Below, in pieces: positions 16,828-25,279 of a stretch of DNA of 36,804 nucleotides. A program made the translations under genes and the position numbers. The notes under the pieces were generated by a model. It made no database searches, was not told the DNA's origin, and worked only from the letters and a program-made list of their open reading frames with translations. Each line of letters opens with the position of its first letter. Position 1 is the first letter of the stretch. This stretch comes from Flavipsychrobacter sp. (GTDB taxonomy: Bacteria > Bacteroidota > Bacteroidia > Chitinophagales > Chitinophagaceae): NCBI GenBank assembly GCA_016787265.1, contig JAEUVF010000009.1, positions 1-36,804 of the forward strand. The letters are read 5' to 3'.

Positions 16828-18270
16828 TTAACATAATTGATATTCGGGACTCTGCATCAGCAGTATGGTCCGGCTTGAAAGAAGGGATTCCCTGCTGTTT
16901 AACTTACTGTATTTATCCAGCATAACCGGTGATGGAGCAGTTTCAGTTTGTAGCAGGAAGGTGCTCACTGCTTTACCTGCATCCTTGTTCTCCACTCCGG
17001 AAAAAGCCTGGAAAAAAAGTGGCCAGCGGATCTGTGCGGTTAGTCCTTTTGCAGGTTTTACAGCTTTACCCATCTGAACATCATCATCTGCTTTTGGAGT
17101 AACCGTAAAATCCGTTCCGGCACTAAGGATCCTGGGCAGTTGCAACCGGTACATCAAGGAACTGCTATCAATCCAGGCAGTACCGGATGGCCAACCTGCT
17201 ACATTGGGAGGATTAAAAAGTACTTGTCCCATGATGCGTTGAAAACTCATAGCAGCATCCTGGTTACCAAATTCCATTGGCAACTGCCGGCTTATTCCAA
17301 CCCATAATTCAATCGGAGATTTAATCCGGTTGCCGATATTTTCCTTCTTATAAAACCAGTCTGAAGAAAATATGGTTTGCATCAGTTTACCAATGTCATA
17401 GCCGGATGCATAAAATTCATTGGACAGTGAGGTAACAATTTTTTCATCGATCACTTCATTTACAAAAAAACGGTAAATCTTTTCAGTCAGGAAACGGGCT
17501 GTTGCTTTTTGCTCCACCAATAGGTTCAGCACATCTTCTCCGGTGAAATTACCCGCTCGACCAAAAATCCGTTTGCTTCCTGTATCATGTTGACCTTCTT
17601 TGAAAACAAAATCACCCGGATAGGTTGCATTCCATCCGGTAAAAGCACGCGCAGCTTCTTTAATATCTTCTTCCGAATAATTGCCCTTTCCTACGGTAAA
17701 CAACTCCATTACTTCCCTTGCAAAGTTTTCGTTTGGCTGGTTTTTTCTATTCGAACTGGCATTCAGATAATTGAGCATGGCAGCTGACTTGCTCACCTGC
17801 ATCAATAAATCCGGAAATTTACCCAAAGCATGCTTTCTGATTACCTGAAGATATTGCTGCAGATGCATCGCATTACCAGTTCGGCAGGCAAAATGGTCAT
17901 GCCAGAAAAAAGCCATCTTCTCCCTGAGTTGAGCTTTGCTGCTGATCATTTCCTTTATCCAGAGCCGGTTCAATTTTTTAATTCCTTCCTGGTGAAAATT
18001 TCTCAACTCTTTTTTATCTTCTTCACCTGCGTCCTTCAGTTTTTTAGAAATTTCCGCCAGCGTCATACCGGCAAAAGGATTGTCAACGGCTTTTAAATCA
18101 GCAGGCTCCTTAAACGATTCCTGGAGAAACTGTTTTCTGAAATCAGCAGATTTTACCTTTCGGATTTGCGGCAGATCTGCGGCAGCCGGACCAAATCCTG
18201 CACGCCATGCCAGATGCTGCAGAGCTGTTTGCGATACTTTCAAAAGATCCTGTTTTCTTACTAAGATCAA
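16828..18270 (-). CDS. DUF1800 protein
   Basis: A DUF1800 protein of 480 residues. Recognisable segments are QHLAWRAGFGPAAADL at the start, MAFFWHDHFACRTGNAM, NENFAREVMELFTVGKGNYSEEDIKEAARAFTGW and FNPPNVAGWPSGTAWIDSSSL. DUF1800 proteins are almost always encoded beside DUF1501 and their biochemical role is unsettled. No clear signal peptide is visible. There is no in-frame ATG: the start is TTG at 18270, close behind an in-frame stop, or another TTG eight codons later (KVSQTALQHLAW). It is first in a two-gene unit with DUF1501. Confidence 0.88.
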   Translation of the reverse strand: MILVRKQDLLKVSQTALQHLAWRAGFGPAAADLPQIRKVKSADFRKQFLQESFKEPADLKAVDNPFAGMTLAEISKKLKDAGEEDKKELRNFHQEGIKKLNRLWIKEMISSKAQLREKMAFFWHDHFACRTGNAMHLQQYLQVIRKHALGKFPDLLMQVSKSAAMLNYLNASSNRKNQPNENFAREVMELFTVGKGNYSEEDIKEAARAFTGWNATYPGDFVFKEGQHDTGSKRIFGRAGNFTGEDVLNLLVEQKATARFLTEKIYRFFVNEVIDEKIVTSLSNEFYASGYDIGKLMQTIFSSDWFYKKENIGNRIKSPIELWVGISRQLPMEFGNQDAAMSFQRIMGQVLFNPPNVAGWPSGTAWIDSSSLMYRLQLPRILSAGTDFTVTPKADDDVQMGKAVKPAKGLTAQIRWPLFFQAFSGVENKDAGKAVSTFLLQTETAPSPVMLDKYSKLNSRESLLSSRTILLMQSPEYQLC

Positions 18271-18292
18271 ATTTCAGTCCGAAAGTTTAAAC

Positions 18293-18910
18293 CTATTTGA
18301 TAATTATATCAAAGCCCAGTTGGAAAGACTGGAAAAGGTTCAGGTTAATACCATTGTTCTTCGTAACTGAATTATTAAACTCGTTTTCAATCCTGGAATA
18401 ATTATATCGTATTCCTCCAAATTCAACATTGATAAGGACCTTAGCAGAGGGCTGATAAAATAGTCCGGGAGTAATCCCCGTCAAAAACTCACTGCCTTTG
18501 GTTGTATATATTGTACCATTTGCAGTTCTGGATTCATATTTGCCCAAATTTCCCCAAATCCCAACTTCGGGATACCAGCCAAATCCATTTTTAAAAGGGA
18601 ATAATTTTTTACCAAATATGCCCAGGTCAAATGCACGGTTATTGGTCTTTTGTCCATTATCATATTTGGTCTGCGACATATTAATACCTGTCCGCATACT
18701 TAGCAAAATATTAGGTGCAACAGCATAACTGATACGCGGAGCCAATGAAAAATTGGAGCTGCTGTTATTGCCTCCCGAACCGGAAAAGGAACTGGAAGAA
18801 GATCCAAAACCGGCAGATCCGCCAAATAAAATACTCCCTTTAGGTACCTGGGCATTTGCAACTAGAAAAGTACATAGGACGGCCATTAGGAGTGTAACTA
18901 CTTTTTTCAT
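18293..18910 (-). CDS. Outer-membrane beta-barrel protein
   Basis: The ATG at 18910 gives a signal peptide MKKVVTLLMAVLCTFLVANAQ; the frame extends five codons to a GTG but the ATG is better. The mature part begins with a glycine/serine stretch (GFGSSSSSFSGSGGNN) and then about eight amphipathic strands such as SYAVAPNILLSMRTGI, FGWYPEVGIWGNL and INVEFGGIRYNYS, ending LGFDIIIK. This resembles small OmpA-like or porin-family eight-strand barrels. Function unknown. It lies 22 bases upstream of the DUF1800 gene on the same strand and could be co-transcribed. Confidence 0.75.
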   Translation of the reverse strand: MKKVVTLLMAVLCTFLVANAQVPKGSILFGGSAGFGSSSSSFSGSGGNNSSSNFSLAPRISYAVAPNILLSMRTGINMSQTKYDNGQKTNNRAFDLGIFGKKLFPFKNGFGWYPEVGIWGNLGKYESRTANGTIYTTKGSEFLTGITPGLFYQPSAKVLINVEFGGIRYNYSRIENEFNNSVTKNNGINLNLFQSFQLGFDIIIK

Positions 18911-19018
18911 AAAATAAAATTTCACTCAAAATCTGATATGTATTTGACACCTGCAATACTTCAGCAATATTTAACCTCCCATTATGTTACCAGAATTAGA
19001 AATATTCTGTTGTATGCA

Positions 19019-19051
19019 GCAAAAAAAAATCCGTGGTTGTCGCCACGGATT
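19019..19051 (-). terminator. Rho-independent terminator of serS
   Basis: AATCCGTGG and CCACGGATT pair (19028-19036 with 19043-19051), and on the minus strand the stem is followed by a run of nine or more T. It lies 23 bases past the serS stop. Confidence 0.85.
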
Positions 19052-19073
19052 CTTTAAGAAGATCAGAAATTAA

Positions 19074-20342
19074 TTAGTTAATCCACTCGCCACCAAAATA
19101 AGGCTGAACAGCTTTCGGCAACCTTATTCCTTCGGGTGTCTGATTGTTTTCAAGCAAAGCTGCTACTATTCGTGGCAGAGCCATAGAACTACCATTAAGG
19201 GAATGCAGCAATTGGGTTTTGCCTTTTTCATCTTTGAAACGGATTTTCATCCGGTTGGTCTGGTAGGCTTCAAAATTGGAAACAGAACTCACTTCAAGCC
19301 ATTTTTCCTGTGCCGCACTGTAAACCTCAAAATCATAGGTGAGTGCAGAAGTGAAGCCCATATCACCGCCACATAACCGAAGAATGCGATACGGCAGTTC
19401 AAGGTTTTGCAAAAGCTTCTCTACATGCAACACCATTTCTTCCAGAACGGCATAACTCGTTTCCGGGTGTACCAGTTGTACCACTTCCACTTTATCAAAC
19501 TGGTGGAGTCTGTTTAAACCACGGACATCCTTACCATAACTACCTGCTTCCCTGCGAAAACAGGGTGTATAGGCAGTCATCTTTACAGGAAGTTCATTGG
19601 CATTCAGAATCTCATCGCGGTAAATATTGGTTACCGGTACTTCGGCTGTTGGAATCAGGTAGAAATTATCTGCAGTGGCATGATACATCTGTCCTTCTTT
19701 ATCGGGCAATTGTCCCGTTCCATAGGCGGATGCTTCATTCACCATATGCGGAGGCAGGTATTCCACATAACCGGCAGCCGTATTGTAATCCAGGAAATAA
19801 CTGATCAGTGCGCGTTGTAATTTGGCCCCCTTGTTTTTATATACGGGGAAACCACTACCGGTAATTTTATTACCCAGTTCGAAATCGATCAATCCATATT
19901 GTGATACCAGGTCCCAGTGTGGCTTAGCACCTGGAGCCAGTTCCGGCTTCTTCCCTCCTTCCCGAACCACCACATTTTCTTCCGGAGTGCGACCAACAGG
20001 TACTTCAGCAGCCGGAAGATTGGGCAGTTGCACCAGGATGTTGTGAACCGCTGTTTCGAGGTCAGCCAATTCAGAAGTATCTTCCATTTGCACTTTAATG
20101 GCAGCTACTTCCGCTTTCAGCGCCTCCGCTTCCTCTCTTTTACCCGATTTCATCAGGTTGCCAATTTCTTTGGATGCCGCATTCACCTTGCTCTGCAATT
20201 CATCCCTTTCAAACTGGAGTTTTCTTCTTTTTTCATCCAGTGCAATCAGCTCATCCACGAGGTTCAACTGGGAAAAATGTTTTACCGCCAGTCTTTCCTT
20301 CACGAAATCCGCCTGCTGCCTGATAAAATTCACCTGTAACAT
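19074..20342 (-). CDS. serS: Seryl-tRNA synthetase
   Basis: SerRS charges tRNA-Ser in the cytoplasm. The N-terminal long coiled-coil arm (residues about 25-105) is evident in LDEKRRKLQFERDELQSKVN. The class II core has motif 2 CFRREAGSYGKDVRGLNRLHQF and motif 3 SLNGSSMALPRIVAALLEN, with TAEVPVTN in between for serine recognition. The ATG at 20342 gives MLQVNFIRQQADFV, which fits the family; seven codons further upstream there is only a TTG. Length is 422. A TATATTTG promoter octamer lies 18 bases upstream and a strong terminator follows. Confidence 0.96.
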   Translation of the reverse strand: MLQVNFIRQQADFVKERLAVKHFSQLNLVDELIALDEKRRKLQFERDELQSKVNAASKEIGNLMKSGKREEAEALKAEVAAIKVQMEDTSELADLETAVHNILVQLPNLPAAEVPVGRTPEENVVVREGGKKPELAPGAKPHWDLVSQYGLIDFELGNKITGSGFPVYKNKGAKLQRALISYFLDYNTAAGYVEYLPPHMVNEASAYGTGQLPDKEGQMYHATADNFYLIPTAEVPVTNIYRDEILNANELPVKMTAYTPCFRREAGSYGKDVRGLNRLHQFDKVEVVQLVHPETSYAVLEEMVLHVEKLLQNLELPYRILRLCGGDMGFTSALTYDFEVYSAAQEKWLEVSSVSNFEAYQTNRMKIRFKDEKGKTQLLHSLNGSSMALPRIVAALLENNQTPEGIRLPKAVQPYFGGEWIN

Positions 20343-20360
20343 CTCTTTTTGAATTTGACG

Positions 20361-20368
20361 CAAATATA
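20361..20368 (-). promoter_or_regulatory. Candidate -7 element of the serS promoter
   Basis: TATATTTG on the minus strand matches TAnnTTTG exactly, 18 bases before the serS ATG. A convincing -33 TTTG was not found. Confidence 0.42.
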
Positions 20369-20395
20369 AGCGACGCGTCCGGTTATCTTTGTATC

Positions 20396-20740
20396 ATGAA
20401 TGTACAGGACGATTTACAGGTACGCTGGTGGAACCTGGAAGCAAAGTTGGTAGAGCGTTTCGGTAAAAAGCCCGATATGGAAACTATTTTGTTCCTGATC
20501 GGGATCCAGGAATTGGGAGATATAAAAGAGAAATTCAGCAAGGAGCAGAAACAGGATCTGATGCATGTTGCGGTGTGCAGCCTGTTGGCTCAAAGCGGAT
20601 ATTATGAACTGGAAGGCCGTGATGGCGATGGCTGGCCTCATTTCAGGCAATTGAAAGACCTGCCGATTCTCCCGCCAAATGAGCAGGAGCTTTTTTTAAA
20701 AGACCATGTTTTACTCTATTTTGATAAAAATGAGCTGTAG
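20396..20740 (+). CDS. Conserved-looking small cytoplasmic protein of unknown function
   Basis: A 114-residue acidic protein with no signal peptide or membrane segment. It reads VRWWNLEAKLVERFGKKPDMETILFLIGIQELG, then KFSKEQKQDLMHVAVCSLLAQSGYYEL and DGWPHFRQLKDLP, a mostly helical pattern. I do not recognise a named family. It is divergent from serS across about 50 bases and overlaps the 5' end of the isomerase gene by 11 bases, so the two are probably translated from one message. Confidence 0.8.
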   Translation: MNVQDDLQVRWWNLEAKLVERFGKKPDMETILFLIGIQELGDIKEKFSKEQKQDLMHVAVCSLLAQSGYYELEGRDGDGWPHFRQLKDLPILPPNEQELFLKDHVLLYFDKNEL

Positions 20741-21437
20741 ACCATTAGCCTGGATGCTGGTTGTTGTTTTCGCAATAGCCGGTTGCAGCCCCAAAGCCGG
20801 AGCGCCTGTTCCCAAAAGATTACTGAACCGGGATGTGGAATTGCAAACCTCGAAGGGTACCATACGGCTACGGTTATACGACGAAACACCTCTTCATCGT
20901 GATAATTTCATCCGCCTGGTGCGATCCGATTTTTACGATGGCATTCAATTCCACCGGGTGATTCAGCAGTTTATGATTCAGGCTGGGGATCCCCAATCCA
21001 AAAAAGCACCCGACACCGCTAAGCTGGGAAACGGTGGACCAGGATATACCATTCCGGCCGAGATCCGTCCGCAGTATTTTCACCGCAAGGGCGTACTGGC
21101 AGCTGCCCGAATGGGCGATAATGTCAATCCCGAAAGAGCCAGTAGCGGGAGCCAGTTTTATATTGTGCAGGGCAGGGTGTTTACAGATCAGTCATTGGAT
21201 TCGGTTGAAACCCATCGCCTGAATGGCAGGAAGCTTCCATCAGCACACAGGGCTGTTTATACAACCATTGGCGGTGCTCCCCACCTCGACCAGGCCTACA
21301 CCATATATGGAGAGGTGATAAGCGGATTAGAGGTTGTGGACAGTATCGCAGCAGTAAAAACCAGTGGACGCACAGGTGGTGATCGCCCGATTGAGCCGGT
21401 AAGGATAAAGAAAGCCCGACTCGTCCGCCGCTCCTAA
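20730..21437 (+). CDS. Lipoprotein cyclophilin-type peptidyl-prolyl isomerase
   Basis: The ATG at 20730 yields a lipoprotein signal with lipobox AIAGC (Cys19); an in-frame ATG eight codons upstream would add a longer N-region. The cyclophilin core has QTSKGTIRLRLYDETPLHRDNF, the catalytic arginine in FHRVIQQFMIQAGDP, and SSGSQFYIVQG. The tryptophan of cyclophilin A is replaced (AYTIYGEVISG). A 30-40-residue loop near TDQSLDSVETHRLNGRKLP is longer than in minimal bacterial cyclophilins. It should help fold proteins outside the cytoplasm. It overlaps the preceding gene, and its TAA stop is the first part of an A/T-rich tandem repeat. Confidence 0.92.
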   Translation: MSCRPLAWMLVVVFAIAGCSPKAGAPVPKRLLNRDVELQTSKGTIRLRLYDETPLHRDNFIRLVRSDFYDGIQFHRVIQQFMIQAGDPQSKKAPDTAKLGNGGPGYTIPAEIRPQYFHRKGVLAAARMGDNVNPERASSGSQFYIVQGRVFTDQSLDSVETHRLNGRKLPSAHRAVYTTIGGAPHLDQAYTIYGEVISGLEVVDSIAAVKTSGRTGGDRPIEPVRIKKARLVRRS

Positions 21438-21468
21438 TTCATAATTCATACTTCTTAATTCATAATTC
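21435..21468. repeat. A/T-rich AATTCAT tandem array on a stop codon
   Basis: TAATTCATAATTCATA at 21435-21450 and TTAATTCATAATTC at 21455-21468 repeat the motif AATTCATA. The first TAA is the stop codon of the isomerase gene. A small hairpin (CTGCA/TGCAG) follows before gcvH. Confidence 0.75.
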
Positions 21469-21498
21469 TGCATATTTTGCAGTACAAAACGTTACGAC

Positions 21499-21876
21499 AT
21501 GAATATCCCCGCAACATTAAAGTACACGAAAGATCACGAATGGATCAAACTGGAAGGAAATATTGCAACTATTGGCATTACAGATTTCGCTCAGGGAGAA
21601 TTGGGTGATATTGTTTATGTGGAAATCGAAACGGTTGGCAAAACCCTGGAAGCTGAGACAGTATTCGGAACTGTAGAAGCTGTAAAAACAGTATCGGATC
21701 TTTTTTTACCGGTTAGCGGAACAATTAATGAAGTAAATCCTGCCCTTTCTGCCAACCCGGAACTGGTTAACTCAGATCCCTATGGTGAAGGATGGATGAT
21801 CAAAATGACCGTAACCAATCCGGCCGATGTGGATGGCCTGCTGGATGCTGAGGGCTACAAGGCATTGATCGGATAA
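21499..21876 (+). CDS. gcvH: Glycine cleavage system H protein
   Basis: GcvH is the lipoyl carrier that shuttles the aminomethyl group among the P, T and L proteins in glycine breakdown. The lipoyl site is Lys63 in [18 protein letters not shown], and the N-terminal [12 protein letters not shown] and C-terminal [11 protein letters not shown] match the family. Length 125 is normal. The other glycine-cleavage genes are not nearby. An ECF sigma gene begins 8 bases after the stop, so gcvH appears to head an unusual transcript with regulatory genes. Confidence 0.96.
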   Translation: MNIPATLKYTKDHEWIKLEGNIATIGITDFAQGELGDIVYVEIETVGKTLEAETVFGTVEAVKTVSDLFLPVSGTINEVNPALSANPELVNSDPYGEGWMIKMTVTNPADVDGLLDAEGYKALIG

Positions 21877-21883
21877 TTCCTTC

Positions 21884-22423
21884 TTGACCAAAGTAAACAC
21901 ATATACGGAACCTGAACTGGTTCAACTGCTCAGGCAAAAAGAAGAGGCTGCTTTTAAGTACCTGTATGATCATTATGCAGGTGCCTTAAATGGAGTAATT
22001 CTTCAAATCATTCCCGAGCAGGCGCTTGCATCCGATATATTGCAGGAAGTGTTTCTGAATATCTGGCGCAGGATAGATACCTATGATGCATCCAAAGGAA
22101 GATTATTTACCTGGATGCTAAATATAGCCCGGAATGCAGCCATCGATATGACCCGGTCTAAAGCTTACCAAAACAGCCAGAAAAACCGCGAGCTGGATTC
22201 CAACGTACATATCCGGTCAGAGGGCAGCAACCCTTCACTGGATTATATCGGCATATCAAAAGTAATCGGGCAACTGAAAGTAGAACACCGTGTGCTCATC
22301 GATCTGGCATACCTGAAAGGGTATACGCATGAGGAAATAGCAAAGCTGCAGGAGATCCCTCTGGGAACCGTGAAAACGAGAATCCGTGCCGCCTTGCTGC
22401 AACTGAGAAAATCATTAACGTGA
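21884..22423 (+). CDS. ECF-type RNA polymerase sigma factor
   Basis: Sigma-70 region 2 (about residues 25-90) has YDHYAGALNGVI, ASDILQEVFLNIW and GRLFTWMLNIARNAAID, and region 4 (about 125-175) has VLIDLAYLKGYTHEEIAKLQEIPLGTVKTRI. The start is TTG at 21884 because no ATG is in frame near the N terminus. It overlaps the next gene by four bases (GTGA), and that gene encodes a membrane anti-sigma factor, so it is probably held inactive at the membrane until a cell-envelope signal arrives. Target promoters are not identifiable from the window. Confidence 0.93.
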   Translation: MTKVNTYTEPELVQLLRQKEEAAFKYLYDHYAGALNGVILQIIPEQALASDILQEVFLNIWRRIDTYDASKGRLFTWMLNIARNAAIDMTRSKAYQNSQKNRELDSNVHIRSEGSNPSLDYIGISKVIGQLKVEHRVLIDLAYLKGYTHEEIAKLQEIPLGTVKTRIRAALLQLRKSLT

Positions 22424-23235
22424 ACGTGCAGGAATACATAGAAAGTGGCAGCATTGAAAGCTGTGTGCTGGGCCTCGCGGATCAGGCGGAACAGCAGGAA
22501 CTGGAGCGTCTTTGCGCTGCCTATCCTGAGGTTCGGGCTGCCCGCGATGCCTTTGAGGCCAGCCTCGAAGCAAGTGCCATGGCCGGAGCCATTGCACCCC
22601 CATCCTCCCTGCGCGATTCCATTTTTGAAAAAATCAGCCATTCAACCTCTACCGTATCCACTCCAACTGCGGCCATCGTTGAAATGCCAACCCGGGAGCT
22701 AAGCTCTGCAGTAGGCTGGAAAAAATATCTTGCAGCAGCTTCGGTAATCCTGCTGGCCGGTAGTGCCGCCCTTAACCTTTACCTGTACAATCGTTACCAG
22801 CAATCCGATTCCCTATATAAAGATCTGCTTGCACAACAGCAACAACTGGCTGAGAATAACAGTAAGATCCAGACCCGGCTATCTGAATTAAAAACCGATC
22901 TGGACCGGATTAAAAACCCCAATTTTCAGCCAATTAAAATGACCGCTGTTAACAATACCAATAGTTTAACTACGGTGTATTGGGACAAAAGTTCTGCGGA
23001 AGTTTACCTGTTGGTAAACCAATTACCGAAACCTGAAGCTGGCAAACAATATCAATTGTGGGCGATCGTTAATGGTAAACCTGTAGATGCCGGTATTATT
23101 GATGTAGAACCCGGAGATGGACTCGTGAGAATGAAAAATATTCCAGGTGCTGAAGCTTTCGCGATCACTCTGGAAAATGCAGGCGGCAGTCAGAGTCCTA
23201 CGCTGACGGCAATGTATGTGTTAGGAAAAGTATAA
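22420..23235 (+). CDS. Anti-sigma factor, RskA-type
   Basis: The cytoplasmic N-terminal 100 residues form a helical sigma-binding region (IESCVLGLADQAEQQELERL) without the HxxxCxxC zinc motif of ZAS anti-sigma factors. One membrane helix lies at about 102-121 (YLAAASVILLAGSAALNLYL), then a coiled-coil segment (about 128-160) and an extracytoplasmic RskA-type domain with TTVYWDKSSAEVYLLVNQLPKPEAGKQ-like strands and a final GGSQSPTLTAMYVLG. The start is GTG overlapping the sigma-factor stop, a typical translational coupling of the pair. It is expected to bind and sequester the sigma factor encoded just upstream. Confidence 0.9.
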   Translation: MNVQEYIESGSIESCVLGLADQAEQQELERLCAAYPEVRAARDAFEASLEASAMAGAIAPPSSLRDSIFEKISHSTSTVSTPTAAIVEMPTRELSSAVGWKKYLAAASVILLAGSAALNLYLYNRYQQSDSLYKDLLAQQQQLAENNSKIQTRLSELKTDLDRIKNPNFQPIKMTAVNNTNSLTTVYWDKSSAEVYLLVNQLPKPEAGKQYQLWAIVNGKPVDAGIIDVEPGDGLVRMKNIPGAEAFAITLENAGGSQSPTLTAMYVLGKV

Positions 23236-23245
23236 TTACATTTTC

Positions 23246-23662
23246 ATGTTGCACTCGTTTTTTGAAAGACGAACTTTCCCCCTGGTTTTGCTGGTATTTG
23301 TTCATTTACTGCTGTTGTTGCCTGGAGGCAGTTTCGGCAAAGAAAAAATTGAACTTATACCTCATGCTGATAAGCTGGTTCATTTTGGTCTATACTGTCT
23401 GATGGTTGGCAGTTGGATTATATTCTTTAATCTCAAAGACGATCTCAACCCTCACCAGAAAAGAACCTGGAATTTTATCATTGTATTTCTGGCAATCGGA
23501 GATGGCATTATTGTAGAATTCATGCAGGCATCTCCGCTGATTCATCGTGATTTCGACTGGATGGATGCATTGGCAGATGGAATCGGAGCAATTGCAGGCC
23601 TGATCGGCGGCCTTTGGTTCACCAAAAAAATTAAACGCCCCTATGATCCACCCTCAAGTTGA
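23246..23662 (+). CDS. VanZ-like integral membrane protein
   Basis: A 138-residue protein with four hydrophobic segments and the VanZ-family pattern: PHADKLVHFGLYCLMVG near the second helix, then VEFMQ and the FDWMDALADGIGAIAGLIGG stretch typical of the last helix. Relatives are linked to envelope stress or glycopeptide tolerance, but the biochemical role is unknown. It starts 10 bases after the anti-sigma gene and so is probably the fourth gene of a gcvH, sigma, anti-sigma, VanZ transcript. Confidence 0.85.
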   Translation: MLHSFFERRTFPLVLLVFVHLLLLLPGGSFGKEKIELIPHADKLVHFGLYCLMVGSWIIFFNLKDDLNPHQKRTWNFIIVFLAIGDGIIVEFMQASPLIHRDFDWMDALADGIGAIAGLIGGLWFTKKIKRPYDPPSS

Positions 23663-23677
23663 AAGTATTGTTCTGAC

Positions 23678-23715
23678 GTCTCACGTCTCACTTCCTTTCA
23701 CCTTTCACCTTTCAC
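23678..23715. repeat. 7-base tandem array GTCTCAC/CTTTCAC after the VanZ gene
   Basis: Two GTCTCAC units (23678-23691), three bases TTC, and three CTTTCAC units (23695-23715), then CTTA. It begins 15 bases after the VanZ stop and has the same units-3 bases-units layout as the arrays at 8661 and 10311. Confidence 0.92.
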
Positions 23716-23719
23716 CTTA

Positions 23720-23748
23720 ATAGAAAGGCCCCTGTGGAAACAGGGGCC
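23720..23748 (-). terminator. GC-rich hairpin, possible minus-strand terminator
   Basis: GGCCCCTG (23727-23734) and CAGGGGCC (23741-23748) pair around a six-base loop. Read on the minus strand it is followed by TTTCTATTAA, weakly terminator-like; read on the plus strand no T-run follows. It would end a transcript coming from the prfA side. Confidence 0.5.
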
Positions 23749-24154
23749 GTAACCAAAACTAACTGCTTATGAGAAAATTGACTGCTTAGTGAGAGTCAAA
23801 AACGTTGAATCTGTTTTCTATTATATTAAACGATTAAAGTAACCAAATAGTGTGCTCCGAATCGTTAAAGAACTTTGAAATTTACCGATCACCACTTTAT
23901 CTTCTTCTCTGTTTCTTTGATACCACAAAGTAACGACAGTATCTCCGCTATTTAATCAGACGCATTTTGATTTTTAAAATAATTAACACGCAGCCCGCAT
24001 CACGACTGCTTTCGTACAGATTACGCAAACGTTTGATATACCCGGTTCTGGGTATTTATAGTAAAAAACTAAAGAAACAGAAGTAAAAACGATAGTAAAA
24101 TTAATTCACCCTACCACCTACTGAATTTACCATAATAAATCAGTAATAACAAAT

Positions 24155-25225
24155 TTAATTTCCCTGTTGCTGGGTCATTTTTTCTGCATTTTCTGCAAAC
24201 TGTAATCGATCAATAAATTCCTGTATATCGCCATTCAAAACAGCGTCCAGGTTATAGGCAGTATAGTTTATCCGATGATCCGTCACTCTCCCCTGCGGGA
24301 AATTATAGGTTCTGATTTTTGCACTCCGATCGCCACTGCTCACCAGGCTTTTCCGGTGACGGGAAATTTCTTCTTCCTGCTTACGCACCTGCTCCTCATA
24401 AAGTTTGGTTCGCAGCATTTGCATGGCTTTCTCCCGGTTGGCAAGCTGGGTTCTTTCGGTTTGACAAATCACAACTGTTCCTGTTGGTAAATGCGTGAGC
24501 ATTACTTTGGTTTCCACCTTGTTCACATTCTGGCCCCCGGCACCCCCACTTCGGGCGGTTTCCATTTTAACATCCGCATCCCTGATCTCCACATCCACTT
24601 CCTCTGCTTCCGGCATTACTGCCACCGTAGCAGCACTGGTATGTACTCTCCCACTGGCTTCAGTTGCCGGAACCCGCTGCACCCGGTGTACTCCTGATTC
24701 AAATTTCATGGTGCCATACACATCTTCACCAATCACCTCCACATTCACTTCCTTATATCCGCCAACGGTTCCTTCATTCTCGCTTAAGATGGCGGTTTTC
24801 CATCCTTTGCTATTGCAGTAACGCAGATACATGTTCAGCAAATCTCCCGCAAACAGTGAAGCTTCATCACCACCAGTTCCTGCACGTATTTCCAGGATGG
24901 CATTTTTTTCATCCTGCGGATCCTTAGGTATCAGCATCTGGCGGATCGCTGACCGCAAACTTTCTTCTTTCTCTTCCAGTACCGGTAGTTCTTCTTTCGC
25001 GAGTTCACGCAATTCTTCATCATCTCCGGCCAGCGCCTCCCTATAAGTTTCCAGGTCAGACAAAACCGATTTATACTGGTAATATTGGCCAACAATTTTC
25101 TCAAGACTCCGGTACTCCTTGCTCAATGCACTGAACTTCCTATTATCACCCACGATCTCAGGGTTGGTCAGGGCTACGCCCAGATCCTTAAATCTTGCCT
25201 CAATCGCTTCCAGCTTGTCTAACAT
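24155..25225 (-). CDS. prfA: Peptide chain release factor 1
   Basis: RF1 recognises UAA and UAG and triggers peptide release. The catalytic GGQ is at residues 230-232 in [16 protein letters not shown], and the stop-codon-reading PxT motif is PAT at 186-188 ([18 protein letters not shown]). The first 100 residues form the helical domain and [12 protein letters not shown] follows the GGQ domain. The PxT rather than SPF motif separates it from RF2. Length 356 is normal and the ATG at 25225 fits the family. It is divergent from the amidohydrolase gene. Confidence 0.96.
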   Translation of the reverse strand: MLDKLEAIEARFKDLGVALTNPEIVGDNRKFSALSKEYRSLEKIVGQYYQYKSVLSDLETYREALAGDDEELRELAKEELPVLEEKEESLRSAIRQMLIPKDPQDEKNAILEIRAGTGGDEASLFAGDLLNMYLRYCNSKGWKTAILSENEGTVGGYKEVNVEVIGEDVYGTMKFESGVHRVQRVPATEASGRVHTSAATVAVMPEAEEVDVEIRDADVKMETARSGGAGGQNVNKVETKVMLTHLPTGTVVICQTERTQLANREKAMQMLRTKLYEEQVRKQEEEISRHRKSLVSSGDRSAKIRTYNFPQGRVTDHRINYTAYNLDAVLNGDIQEFIDRLQFAENAEKMTQQQGN

Positions 25226-25279
25226 AGTTGCTTACTTTTATACCGGGAAAAGGTTGGCAAAATTAACAGAAAAGCAGGC

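Larger units (their letters stand above)
23663..24154. other. 490-bp gene-free convergent gap with array and hairpins
   Basis: Both flanking genes end here (VanZ from the left, prfA from the right), so no promoter for either is needed, yet the gap is long and structured. It holds a 7-base array (23678-23715), a strong GC hairpin (23727-23748), a near-repeat of ACTGCTTA around a six-codon frame (MRKLTA, 23769-23789), and a second hairpin ATACCC/GGGTAT near 24038-24055. No protein frame of reasonable length is open. An unannotated small RNA is possible on either strand. Confidence 0.5.

Noticed and set aside
20384..20391. TATCTTTG as a promoter for the gene at 20396
   Set aside because: It matches TAnnTTTG but ends five bases before the ATG and has no -33 box at a suitable distance; probably chance.
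23769..23789. Six-codon frame MRKLTA as a leader peptide
   Set aside because: No gene follows in the same direction to be controlled, and short frames of this size are expected by chance; kept only as part of the gap description.
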